Positions 1 through 6,087 of a stretch of DNA of 6,850 bases are shown here, piece by piece; the first letter of the stretch is position 1; each line of letters opens with the position of its first letter. Origin of the DNA: an uncultured Acetatifactor sp. (lineage in GTDB: Bacteria > Bacillota > Clostridia > Lachnospirales > Lachnospiraceae); NCBI GenBank assembly GCA_910585805.1, contig CAJUFB010000148.1, positions 1 through 6,850 of the forward strand. The letters are read 5' to 3'. Position numbers and translations under genes: made by a program. The notes beneath the pieces were generated by a model. It saw only the letters and a list, made by a program, of their open reading frames with translations. It was not told where the DNA came from and did not search any database.

Positions 1-53
1 AGCACATCCAAATAAACTGACGAAAACGGCTCCAAATAATTTGACGAATGACA
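1..53 (-). mobile_element. Probable end of an IS21-family insertion sequence
   Basis: Two 18-bp direct repeats, 7-24 and 31-48, differ at only two positions and are spaced 24 bp apart. Read on the minus strand each contains TTCGTC followed by TTATTTGGA. IS21-family elements carry multiple short repeats of this kind near their ends and terminate in TG...CA. Here the CA at 52-53 would be the outer end, with the element extending leftward out of the window. No istA or istB coding sequence is visible, so the family assignment rests on the terminal pattern alone. An unrelated pair of protein-binding repeats is the alternative. Confidence 0.4.
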
Positions 54-273
54 GTCAGTACCAAGGACAGAGCCAGAGGTAAAGGCAGTCTCAGGACAGC
101 CGGCAGGGGTGGTGCTTACAGATAAGGATTCTATTATGTTGTAGGCAGCTGAGGTACCGAAGAGGAATGGCAGGCCAGGCAGAGGCTTCATTCAGGTGAC
201 ATATGGCTTCCGGTCGGCTCAAAACGTAAGGTAAAAACCAAAACAATCAATTTTAAGAAAGAGAGGCAGACAT
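54..273. other. Non-coding leader or interrupted-gene remnant upstream of the S1-domain gene
   Basis: No full gene is visible. Starting just past the putative insertion-sequence edge, the frame from 55 stays open to a TAG at 142-144 (29 codons, starting SVPRTEPEVKAV). It then continues in the same frame for about 30 more codons to a TAA near 232. This could be the tail of a gene cut by the insertion, but it is too short to identify. A 25-codon ORF at 48-125 is basic and Gly/Arg-rich and has no clear ribosome site. The stretch otherwise serves as the 5' region of the gene at 274, whose AGAGAGG ribosome site lies at 260-266. Confidence 0.3.
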
Positions 274-2100
274 ATGGGAAGAAAAAAGGAAATAGTGGAA
301 GTGAATGGACTGGCTGTAGAAGCAGCCGGCGTTGAAGGGGATTTCATGGAGGGCACAATGCAGCAGGGAGAAGTTGACAACGTGGAAGAGGGGCTGGATC
401 CTGAAATGGAATCCGGAAAAGAGGAACCTGGGGATATGGCTGACGATGCGGATAATTCCGGAGAGGATGCTCCGGGGGATTTTATGGAAGAGGAAAATGC
501 CCTGATGGAATCCGCAGAAGATGCAGAGGAGGAAATGTATGAGGGGGAGCAGGTGGATGAATTCCAGGAGAAGCCGGACTCGGACGGAGAGGTTATCTGT
601 GAAAACGGAGAAGCGGGAGAGGCGGCTATGATGGAGGAGGGCAGTGGCTTATCGGAAAACACTATAGGATTGGAAGATGCTCCTGCGGAGGTGGCTGCGG
701 GAAAAGCCGCCACGGCAAAACCTAAGCGCAGTCCCCGTAAAAAGAAATTGGTACCCGATAAGGCAGGGAACGAAGCGGAGGCTACAGAGGAACGAAGCGA
801 TGCAGAGACAGAGATACAGTCAGGGGCAGAAGCACGGCATGAGACAGTGCCGGAAGAAGAGCCACTGATGGATCCACCATTGTCTGTAGATGAAAACGAT
901 TCCGAGTTGTCGGAAGACTTTTCGGCTGAAGATGCTGATTATGCAGACGCAGATTATGATGACGATACGTTGGCTCTGGATTCAGAGAACCCGGAAGATG
1001 CTGGCGATCGGGAGGAGGCATATGGCGGAAAGGAAGAGGGAAGTGCAGAGGGAAATGCGGAGGAGGCTGTTGCAGAAGAAGCAGCAGATGAAGCTTTGGC
1101 TGTAGGGAAAGCAGAAGCCGCTGCTGGTGCCATTTTAGAAAAAAGCCTGACAGATTCTGTTTCCCGTCGTACCGCTGGCGGAAAAAGGCGGGAGGCTCCC
1201 GTGCTGACACTGGAAGCCAGAGGGGAAGTGGAGACGGAGGAGAGCCGAGAGGATGCCATCTGGCATGAGATCCACAATGCCTACCGCACCAGGAGAATCC
1301 TGACCGGGCAGCTGGGCGGCATAGAGCAGACGGACAACGGCAGGACCATCGCCATCGTGGACTACAAGGGGTTCCGGATTGTCATTCCCCTGAAAGAAAT
1401 GATGATCAACGTGGGCCGCAGCCCCTCCGGGCAGGACTATGCGGAACTGATGTTGCGGCAGAACAAGATTTTGGGGAACATGCTGGGGGCGGAGATTGAC
1501 TTCCTTGTGAAAGGCATCGACTCCAAAGCAAGGAGCGTGGTGGCCAGTCGCAGGGAGGCCATGCTGAAGAAGCGCCAGATTTTCTACCTGGATACGGATG
1601 CTTCCGGAATGTACCGTGTCCATGAGGGGCGTGTCGTCCAGGCCCGTGTCATCGCGGTGGCGGAGAAGGTGCTGCGGGTGGAGGTCTTCGGGGTGGAATG
1701 CTCCATCATGGCCCGCGACCTTGCCTGGGACTGGATTGGGGATGCCCATGAGCGGTTCTCCGTGGGAGACCAGGTGCTGGTGAGGGTTTTGAGCGTGCGC
1801 AGGGACAGCCTGGAAGAGCTTGCGGTCAAGGCGGACATCAAGAGCGTGTCCCAGAACACGAGCCACGACAACCTGAAAAAATTCCGCATCCAGAGCAAGT
1901 ATGCGGGTAAAGTGACAGACGTACATAAGGGAGTGGTCTATATCCGGCTGTCAAACGGCGTCAATGCGGTGGCGCACTCCTGCTATGATTACCGGATGCC
2001 TGGGAAGAAAGATGACGTGAGTTTTGCGGTGACACGGCTGGATGAAGAGCGCGGCGTGGCTATAGGGATAATAACCCGTGTGATCCGAAGAAATTTGTAG
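274..2100 (+). CDS. Large acidic protein with C-terminal S1-like RNA-binding (OB-fold) domains
   Basis: The product is 608 residues. Residues 1 to about 325 are low-complexity and dominated by Glu, Asp, Ala and Gly, interrupted by one basic patch at 149-158 (KPKRSPRKKK). From about 330 the protein becomes ordinary and globular. I see three S1/OB-like segments at roughly 342-415, 448-520 and 540-605. The second and third are clearest, with patterns such as GRVVQARVIAV and AGKVTDVHKGVVYIRLSNG. S1 domains bind single-stranded RNA, and similar acidic-tail S1 proteins occur on clostridial conjugative elements, but the precise role is unknown. The start ATG is supported by AGAGAGG about 7 bases upstream. 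Codon use changes sharply along the gene: about 11 of 25 codons end in G/C at 421-495, against 35 of 40 at 1261-1380. It appears to be monocistronic in this window, followed by a long intergenic region. I am confident it is a real gene and moderately confident of the S1 call. Confidence 0.85.
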   Translation: MGRKKEIVEVNGLAVEAAGVEGDFMEGTMQQGEVDNVEEGLDPEMESGKEEPGDMADDADNSGEDAPGDFMEEENALMESAEDAEEEMYEGEQVDEFQEKPDSDGEVICENGEAGEAAMMEEGSGLSENTIGLEDAPAEVAAGKAATAKPKRSPRKKKLVPDKAGNEAEATEERSDAETEIQSGAEARHETVPEEEPLMDPPLSVDENDSELSEDFSAEDADYADADYDDDTLALDSENPEDAGDREEAYGGKEEGSAEGNAEEAVAEEAADEALAVGKAEAAAGAILEKSLTDSVSRRTAGGKRREAPVLTLEARGEVETEESREDAIWHEIHNAYRTRRILTGQLGGIEQTDNGRTIAIVDYKGFRIVIPLKEMMINVGRSPSGQDYAELMLRQNKILGNMLGAEIDFLVKGIDSKARSVVASRREAMLKKRQIFYLDTDASGMYRVHEGRVVQARVIAVAEKVLRVEVFGVECSIMARDLAWDWIGDAHERFSVGDQVLVRVLSVRRDSLEELAVKADIKSVSQNTSHDNLKKFRIQSKYAGKVTDVHKGVVYIRLSNGVNAVAHSCYDYRMPGKKDDVSFAVTRLDEERGVAIGIITRVIRRNL

Positions 2101-2130
2101 GCGGATATTGTAAAAGGAAAGGGTGTTAAA

Positions 2131-2190
2131 TGACAAAAAAGTTTAGGAATTTACAAAAATGTTTGCAACTTTACAAAAAAGATTGAAATT
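2131..2190 (+). repeat. Three direct repeats phased at exactly 20 bp (iteron-like)
   Basis: Units begin at 2131, 2151 and 2171. Each opens with TGACAAAAAA, TTACAAAAAT or TTACAAAAAA and continues with a GTTT or GATT block at the same offset, so the period is exactly 20 bp, about two helical turns. Two inverted copies of the core follow downstream. Regular phasing of an AT-rich core is typical of binding sites for a replication, partition, transfer or regulatory protein. No such protein can be tied to them here, and AT-rich background could produce part of the pattern. Confidence 0.5.
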
Positions 2191-2357
2191 AAAAATTGGG
2201 ATGAGATAGGCACTTCATTTGTATTCATAGGCTATTTCTGCACCTACTGAAGATTTAAAGTATACTTTTTGAAGATGCCAGTGACAATAAAGGTTGACAG
2301 TTTTGAAGCCATTTATATGACAAATAAAAGATATATTTCTTGGCAGAAAAAATTGTT

Positions 2358-2415
2358 AAACTTTTTTGTAATAAATTTGGCGAAATAACGGAGGTTGTTG
2401 TCAAACTTTTTGTAA
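2358..2415 (-). repeat. Two inverted copies of the ACAAAAA(A)GTTT core
   Basis: AAACTTTTTTGTAA at 2358-2371 and CAAACTTTTTGTAA at 2402-2415 are the reverse complement of the repeat core found at 2131-2190, the first differing from the 2131 copy at a single position over 14 bases. They start 44 bp apart. Together with the direct copies they form a divergent arrangement around about 170 bp of AT-rich DNA, which includes the palindrome at 2257-2268. Confidence 0.45.
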
Positions 2416-2536
2416 CTCAACACTTGATCAGGTATGCTATTGCAAAATCCGGTTTTTGTGAAATCGTCGATTTTCCGGCACTTTGCAGCTTATGACATAC
2501 CTAACTTGGATTCGTTACAGCTTAACTAATGGCTAG

Positions 2537-2581
2537 AAAGTGCCAACAAGTACATAATAATGTAAGTGCTGGCACTTTTTT
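2537..2581 (+). terminator. Rho-independent terminator-like hairpin, probably bidirectional
   Basis: The left arm at 2537-2555 pairs with the right arm at 2560-2578 in 16 of 19 positions around a 4-nt loop. The base is nine perfect pairs (AAAGTGCCA with TGGCACTTT). Six T residues follow on the plus strand (2576-2581) and AAA begins the left arm, so it could act on both strands. It would insulate the downstream regulatory operon from upstream transcription. Confidence 0.6.
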
Positions 2582-2689
2582 GGTGAAAGATTTCAACAGA
2601 GTTAATGTCTGCTTAAAATTTGTGTAGGGATTAGTAGCTGGAATCTCAAAGATTGGAGTTACTCCTAAAAAAGAGTAAATTGAAGATTG

Positions 2690-2730
2690 CAGAATGATTA
2701 ATTCTGATACGAGAATAATGTTAGAATGTA
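2690..2730 (+). promoter_or_regulatory. Candidate operator and weak promoter for the XRE operon
   Basis: CAGAAT at 2690-2695 and ATTCTG at 2701-2706 form a 6-bp inverted repeat with a 5-nt spacer, about 40 bp before the XRE start, a plausible autoregulatory site for a Cro/C1-type protein. Just downstream TG-T-TAGAAT (2719-2727) resembles an extended -10 box, but no good -35 is visible and transcription from it would start almost on the ribosome site. The promoter part is weak. Confidence 0.3.
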
Positions 2731-2746
2731 ATCGAGGTGCAGACAA

Positions 2747-3091
2747 ATGAGCAAGAACAGAGTCAAGGAACTGAGGGAGTCCATGCATTTAAGCCAAGAA
2801 AAGCTGGGTGAATTCACCAATATCTCCCAACAGGTAATCAGTAAAATAGAACGCAGCGATTCGCGTCTGACAAAGGATAATATGATTATTTTGGCAGATT
2901 TTTTCGAGGTCTCTACGGATTATCTGCTTGGAAGGAGCAACTGCAAGAGGAGCATTGAGCAGGAAATGGAGATGCTCAATAAATTCAGGAAATACGATGA
3001 TATTGTTCAGATGTATGTCATGCTTGGGGAGAAAGGCCGGCAGTTGCTCCGCCATATTGCGGATATGCTGATAGAACTGGGAATAGACTAA
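2747..3091 (+). CDS. XRE (Cro/C1)-family transcriptional regulator
   Basis: This is a 114-residue DNA-binding protein. A helix-turn-helix domain spans about residues 6-62: SQEKLGEFTNIS is the second helix of the fold and QQVISKIERS the recognition helix, and it closes with the characteristic VSTDYLLGRS. Residues 68-114 form a short helical tail that may mediate dimerisation. The ATG is supported by GAGGTG at 2734-2739. The gene ends with TAA at 3089-3091, which overlaps the ribosome site of the next gene. Only 10 bases separate it from the response regulator, so the two are probably co-transcribed. Small XRE proteins often repress their own operon, and a nearby inverted repeat at 2690-2706 fits that, but this is inference. 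Confidence 0.9.
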   Translation: MSKNRVKELRESMHLSQEKLGEFTNISQQVISKIERSDSRLTKDNMIILADFFEVSTDYLLGRSNCKRSIEQEMEMLNKFRKYDDIVQMYVMLGEKGRQLLRHIADMLIELGID

Positions 3092-3101
3092 GGGGGATGC
3101 A

Positions 3102-3497
3102 GTGCTTGATATAGCAATATGTGAGGACGACCGGTACCAGCAGGGCGAACTGGAAGAGAAGCTGTACGCTATGGGAAAGAGGCTTGGGATATGTTTGGAG
3201 GTATACGTCTATGAGCGCGGAGAGTCGCTCCTCGCCGAAATTCAAAGGGGAACGCAATATGATATGGTTTATCTGGATATCGAACTGGGCGGCATGAGCG
3301 GGATAAGCTTGGCGGAAGAACTGCGTAAAAAGGATCGGACATTGCAGATTGTATATGTAACCCAATACGAGGGCTATATAAAGAAGAGCATCAATACGAT
3401 GCCCAGTGGCTATATTGTAAAGCCCATAAGGGAAGATGAGCTTGAAGCGGTTTTTCGGAGAGTCAGCAGTTGGATTCTGGAGAAGGATGACTACTAG
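3102..3497 (+). CDS. Response-regulator receiver domain (AgrA/LytTR type), cut short by an in-frame TAG
   Basis: As it stands the ORF encodes 131 residues containing only a CheY-like receiver domain. Visible receiver features are the acidic pocket E8-D9-D10, the phosphoacceptor D59 in VYLDIEL, T87 in VYVTQY, and K107 in YIVKPI. The start is GTG, chosen because AAGGGGG at 3090-3096 lies 5 bases upstream. The ORF stops at TAG 3495-3497, but the same frame continues as a canonical LytTR DNA-binding domain to 3809. Without the TAG the gene would be 236 codons including the stop, the usual size for AgrA-like regulators. Such proteins receive phosphate from a GHKL kinase and bind promoter DNA through LytTR. 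The truncated product could still be phosphorylated but cannot bind DNA by that domain. Sequencing error, recent nonsense mutation or readthrough are all possible. Confidence 0.85.
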   Translation: MLDIAICEDDRYQQGELEEKLYAMGKRLGICLEVYVYERGESLLAEIQRGTQYDMVYLDIELGGMSGISLAEELRKKDRTLQIVYVTQYEGYIKKSINTMPSGYIVKPIREDELEAVFRRVSSWILEKDDY

Positions 3498-3809
3498 AGA
3501 TTTATCAGCGACAAGATACCATGCAAAGTCCTGCTGAAGGACATTCTATATTTTAAGAGCAACCTAAGGCAGACGGAGATTGTCTGTGAAGCGCAGAACT
3601 ATGTGATTTACAAGAAATTGGATCAGATTGAGCTGGAACTGGCCGAAACGTATAAGAGACAGTTTTTAAGGATTCATCAGTCGTATATCGTGAATTACAA
3701 CTTCGTAAGCCGTTTTGGACATAACTGGGTGGAACTGAATACCGGGCAGTGCCTGCCAATGAGCCGTAAAAGGCGGGATGATATAGCGGATAAACTTGGG
3801 AGAACGTGA
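3498..3809 (+). pseudogene. LytTR DNA-binding domain orphaned by the upstream amber codon
   Basis: This is the same reading frame as the receiver gene, directly after TAG 3495-3497, giving about 103 codons to TGA 3807-3809. Family hallmarks are DILYFKSN near the start, the core FLRIHQSYIVNYNFVSRF, and LPMSRKRRDDI at the end. LytTR domains insert beta-strand loops into DNA to activate or repress promoters. I see no in-frame ATG/GTG/TTG with a ribosome site at the domain's beginning; the first in-frame GTG (3603) lies inside the domain and would give an incomplete fold. Independent translation therefore looks unlikely. The residues on both sides of the stop are undecayed, which argues for a recent event or a sequencing error rather than long neglect. 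Confidence 0.8.
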
Positions 3810-3822
3810 AGATGGAGGCAGG

Positions 3823-5124
3823 ATGGTTTTTGGAGTATTCCTGGTAGTGTACAATGTCGTATTGGTGAAGAAATATATGGGTATCTTCCTGGAACCCAGA
3901 GAAAGCGCGTTGGGATGGGCAGGATGGATTCCGTTTGTCGTGTGGGAAGTAGTAAAAATCAGCCATACCATGGAATTGCGGGATGTCGAGATTCTGACAG
4001 GCCAGAATCCAGGAGTGAACCTTGTCTTGAATGTTGTGGCAATGGGGGCAGTCGGAGTGTTTTCATACGCTGCTGAAATATGGAAATGCCTGCTTTTTCC
4101 TGCTGTTTATGTTACGTTGCTGACTGCTTCGGAGGCATTAGTGGTGTTCGGGTTTGGATACCTGTCGGGCGGGGGCATTTCCATTGAAGTGTATTTCTTG
4201 GCATCGAACATGGTCATTTCTTTACTGGTAATCGGTATATGGAGGCATGCGGCCAGGCTTGAGATTCAAAGGGGAACCGTAAAGAGGGGAAACCATTTGC
4301 TTGTCATGCCATTTATCTGCATCAGTCTTTACTATATATTGTTCGAGGCGGCTGCATCAGCCGGTATCCATGACAGGAAGATGTTGAAGGGGCTTATTGC
4401 TGCAGCGATACTAGTTATCGCTGCGCTGCTGTCGGTCTATTCCTTATATGCAAGGCTTGCAAAGGAATATCAGATATTGAAGAGCAACCAGGTGTACCTG
4501 AAACAGATGAGAGCCTACAGAATGTATTTTAGTGCAAGAGAAAAGGCCGATGATGAATTAATAAAGATGCGCCATGATTTAAAGCAGCAGCTTATTCTGA
4601 TGCGAAACCAGCTCATACATAAAGAATATGAAGAGATGGAAAAATTGATCGACAGCACGATAGGCAGGGCTTTTTCCTTGGCCCGGACAAAATATGATAC
4701 TGGCAATCTGGCGTTGGAGGCACAGTTAAATGAACTGGAGGCTGTTGCTAAAGAAAAGGGGATTGTTGTATACGTGGACATTGATGTCCCGGGAAAGATG
4801 AAATTTAATGACGAAGATATGTCCATTCTGCTCGGAAATGCAATCGACAACGCAGTTGAGGCATTGGAGAGGGCTGAGGGAGGCAATAAAAGAATATGGG
4901 TAAGCGTCCGCTATTGCAAGGGGATGCTGCAGATTCGCTTCAAGAATGACTGTGCTGATTCGGGAGAAGGCCGGAAGCGCATTAGCAGCAAGCCTGGAAA
5001 GTATCATGGGATTGGCCTGCTGTCGATATCGAGGATTGTAAGAAAATATAAGGGGAGCATGAAGGCGGGAGTAAAAGATGGGCTGTTCTGTCTGGAGATT
5101 ACCTTGTATGAGGACTTGACATAA
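3823..5124 (+). CDS. AgrC-like sensor histidine kinase with GHKL ATPase domain
   Basis: From ATG 3823 the protein has 433 residues. The first about 215 residues contain some six hydrophobic membrane-spanning stretches (roughly 1-22, 64-82, 88-112, 120-140, 158-178, 189-210), the arrangement of AgrC-type peptide sensors. A helical linker leads to the H-box MRHDLKQQ with probable phosphoacceptor H251. The C-terminal GHKL ATPase has the N-box LLGNAIDNAVEA (N339, N343) and G-box HGIGL (395-399). GGAGG at 3814-3818 supports this start. A TTG at 3796 in frame would overlap the regulator by 14 bases but has only a weak ribosome site. The gene follows the response regulator after 13 bases and is surely in the same operon. 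It would phosphorylate D59 of the receiver. Signal unknown: no autoinducer peptide or AgrB-like processing gene is present in the window. Confidence 0.9.
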   Translation: MVFGVFLVVYNVVLVKKYMGIFLEPRESALGWAGWIPFVVWEVVKISHTMELRDVEILTGQNPGVNLVLNVVAMGAVGVFSYAAEIWKCLLFPAVYVTLLTASEALVVFGFGYLSGGGISIEVYFLASNMVISLLVIGIWRHAARLEIQRGTVKRGNHLLVMPFICISLYYILFEAAASAGIHDRKMLKGLIAAAILVIAALLSVYSLYARLAKEYQILKSNQVYLKQMRAYRMYFSAREKADDELIKMRHDLKQQLILMRNQLIHKEYEEMEKLIDSTIGRAFSLARTKYDTGNLALEAQLNELEAVAKEKGIVVYVDIDVPGKMKFNDEDMSILLGNAIDNAVEALERAEGGNKRIWVSVRYCKGMLQIRFKNDCADSGEGRKRISSKPGKYHGIGLLSISRIVRKYKGSMKAGVKDGLFCLEITLYEDLT

Positions 5125-5199
5125 GAGGGAGTTAAAATGGATGTATAAAAAAGAGTGAAAAACTTGACTTTCAATATTTCTTAACATTAATATTTGGTG
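5125..5199 (+). pseudogene. Aborted start of a further operon gene
   Basis: Right after the kinase stop there is a good ribosome site (AGAGGGA, 5124-5130) and an ATG at 5137, but this frame ends after three codons; a second ATG at 5141 ends after five. The third frame is open from 5136 through 5199 and reads KKSEKLDFQYFLTLIFGV, lysine-rich then hydrophobic, before running into the repeat at 5200. A single-base frameshift from ATG 5137 would join them. This is best read as the remnant of a third operon gene truncated by the repeat/IS110 rearrangement. Its identity cannot be told. Confidence 0.35.
5164..5193 (+). promoter_or_regulatory. Possible outward promoter upstream of the repeat and IS110 remnant
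   Basis: TTGACT at 5164-5169 (five of six consensus bases) is followed after 18 bp by TAATAT at 5188-5193 in a very AT-rich stretch. It would drive transcription through the palindromic unit at 5200-5268 and the transposase fragment. The match is modest. Confidence 0.25.
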
Positions 5200-5268
5200 T
5201 TACTGTGAAAGGTCTGTAACTTGGCTGCACGGATTTCCACAGGCAAATTACTGGACTTTTACAGTAAA
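5200..5268. repeat. Palindromic repeat unit, short form (69 bp)
   Basis: The unit begins TTACTGTGAAA and ends TTTTACAGTAAA. The 24-base arms (5200-5223 and 5244-5267) match in 19 positions, giving a long imperfect hairpin around a 20-nt centre. Its right 40 bases align with 6164-6204 with six substitutions and one gap, so it belongs to the same repeat family as the larger unit downstream. Its right edge abuts the truncated IS110 reading frame. The sequence is unlike the neighbouring genes in both base composition and symmetry. Confidence 0.7.
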
Positions 5269-5269
5269 G

Positions 5270-5926
5270 ATGATTTCCCACAACCTGAAAGCCACGAAAG
5301 AACAGATCATCGATGATCTCAACGGCATCATGTCGGATTTGCAGCGCAAGATGATGCGAGTCCTCCTGAACTACCTGGACGAACTCAACAGGCACATCCG
5401 GGAGCTGGATGATGACATTGACCGCTTTATGAAGCCGGAAGAGAAACAGGCAGTGGAAGCGGTCCAGGATATACCCTGGATAGGGAAAACCAGCGCACAG
5501 GCCATCATCTCCGTTATCGGGACGGATATGGAGCGTTTCCCGACAGACGGAAATATCGCCTCATGGGCGGGGCTGTGTCCGGGCAACAACGAAAGCGCGA
5601 ACAAACGCCGGCCAGGGAAGACCAGGAAAGGCAACGTCCTCCTGCGTGACACGCTGGTTGTCTGTGCCCATAGTGCAGTGAAGAACAAAAACTGCTATTT
5701 TTCAGCCCAATTTGCGCGGATTAGTGTGCACCGTGGAAAGAAGCGGGCTTATGTCGCGATGGCCCACTCCATGCTCATAGCTATTTATCACATCATCAGG
5801 GACGGCGTGGTTTTCAAGGATTTGGGGGCTGATTATTACAACCAGTTCAACAGGGGGCGTGAAATTAACGTTTACCTCAAAAAATTAAAAGCGCTTGGCT
5901 GGGAAGCTCCTGTAGGTGCCGCATAA
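5270..5926 (+). pseudogene. IS110-family transposase, C-terminal fragment
   Basis: The 218-residue open frame matches the C-terminal part of IS110-family recombinases. A helical segment spans 1-55, followed by the Transposase_20-type domain from about 64 with IPWIGKTSAQAI, the signature SWAGLCPGNNES (S109 is the probable catalytic serine by family position), and the RRGKKRA-like motif HRGKKRA near 154. The tail LGADYYNQ is typical. Family members are about 400 residues and carry an N-terminal DEDD/RuvC-like catalytic domain, which is entirely missing here. The ATG at 5270 sits at the edge of a repeat and has only a weak ribosome site, so it is probably not the native start. Without the N-terminal domain the fragment cannot transpose by itself. 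The surviving C-terminal reading frame is undamaged, which implies a fairly recent truncation. Confidence 0.88.
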
Positions 5927-5927
5927 A

Positions 5928-5962
5928 CCTTTCAGTTAGGTTCAAAATGTACTGAAAAAAGG
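5928..5962 (+). repeat. Small inverted repeat after the IS110 fragment
   Basis: CCTTTCAGT (5928-5936) pairs with ACTGAAAAAAGG (5951-5962), with two or three unpaired A residues, two bases after the transposase stop. It lies in what should be the 3' flank of the IS110 element. It may contribute to termination together with the hairpin that follows. Confidence 0.35.
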
Positions 5963-5966
5963 CTTT

Positions 5967-5999
5967 AAAAAGCTTGCTGGGGGAAGTCTGAGCTTTTTT
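5967..5999 (+). terminator. Terminator-like hairpin downstream of the IS110 fragment
   Basis: AAAAAGCT (5967-5974) pairs with AGCTTTTT (5991-5998), with a 16-nt loop and a run of six T residues at 5994-5999. The stem is AT-rich and the loop large, so efficiency is uncertain. Symmetry of the A- and T-runs means it could also serve minus-strand transcription. Confidence 0.4.
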
Positions 6000-6018
6000 G
6001 ACTGCCCGACAGGGAATG

Positions 6019-6087
6019 TTTCACAGTAAACCCTCATGCATCCCGGCTGCACCATCTCGCATGAAAGTCCGGGGCTTTACTGCGAAG
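6019..6087. repeat. Palindromic repeat unit, opposite orientation (69 bp)
   Basis: The unit begins TTTCACAGTAAA (6019-6030) and ends TTTACTGCGAA(G) (6076-6087), that is, the shared core in reverse order compared with 5200-5268, with the same overall length. The arms pair over about 14 bases with two mismatches. CCCGG (6042-6046) with CCGGG (6069-6073) extends the stem beyond a left-hand bulge. It shares its right core with the left end of the next unit, so units overlap like a mosaic of alternating palindromes. Confidence 0.6.

Larger units (their letters stand above)
2101..2746. other. AT-rich intergenic region, about 650 bp, rich in repeats and palindromes
   Basis: No convincing gene. A tiny ORF at 2130-2186 (18 codons, MTKKFRNLQKCL...) has a fair ribosome site (AAGGAAAGGG) but overlaps DNA repeats that fall in different reading frames, so the repeats were not selected as peptide. 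Other signals are a perfect 12-bp palindrome AAAGTATACTTT at 2257-2268, a consensus -35 TTGACA at 2294-2299 without a good -10, AAATCG-T-CGATTT at 2461-2473, and GGAGT-T-ACTCC at 2655-2665. The phased repeats, the terminator and the operator-like site near the XRE gene are listed separately. The density of symmetric sites suggests regulatory or replication/transfer functions. Confidence 0.6.

Noticed and set aside
219..713. Minus-strand ORF of 164 codons, Ser/Pro-rich
   Set aside because: Shadow of the acidic coding region on the plus strand: antisense Glu/Asp codons give Ser/Pro/Phe. No ribosome site or recognisable domain.
1135..1926. Minus-strand ORF of 263 codons opposite the S1-domain gene
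   Set aside because: Length is explained by the high GC3 of the sense gene, which removes stops in the opposite frame. Composition is His/Pro/Leu-rich without family resemblance.
2130..2186. 18-codon ORF with a fair ribosome site
   Set aside because: Too short to support, overlaps DNA repeats in different frames, and has no recognisable feature; mentioned only in the intergenic entry.
2131..2190. CRISPR-like array
   Set aside because: Units are contiguous 20-bp repeats without spacers, only three in number, and no cas genes are nearby.
2294..2335. Promoter at TTGACA 2294-2299
   Set aside because: No acceptable -10 at 16-18 bp (ATGACA or TGACAA); TATATG is only 14 bp away. Noted but not called.
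3495..3497. TAG decoded as pyrrolysine or another amino acid
   Set aside because: No pyl genes or suppressor tRNA in the window, and TAG terminates the S1-domain gene at 2098-2100. Kept only as an alternative in the finding.
5200..5268. Bridge RNA of the IS110 element
   Set aside because: The position before the transposase frame is suggestive, but the segment has a sister copy at 6164-6204 outside the IS110 part, and the N-terminal coding region that should lie between is missing.
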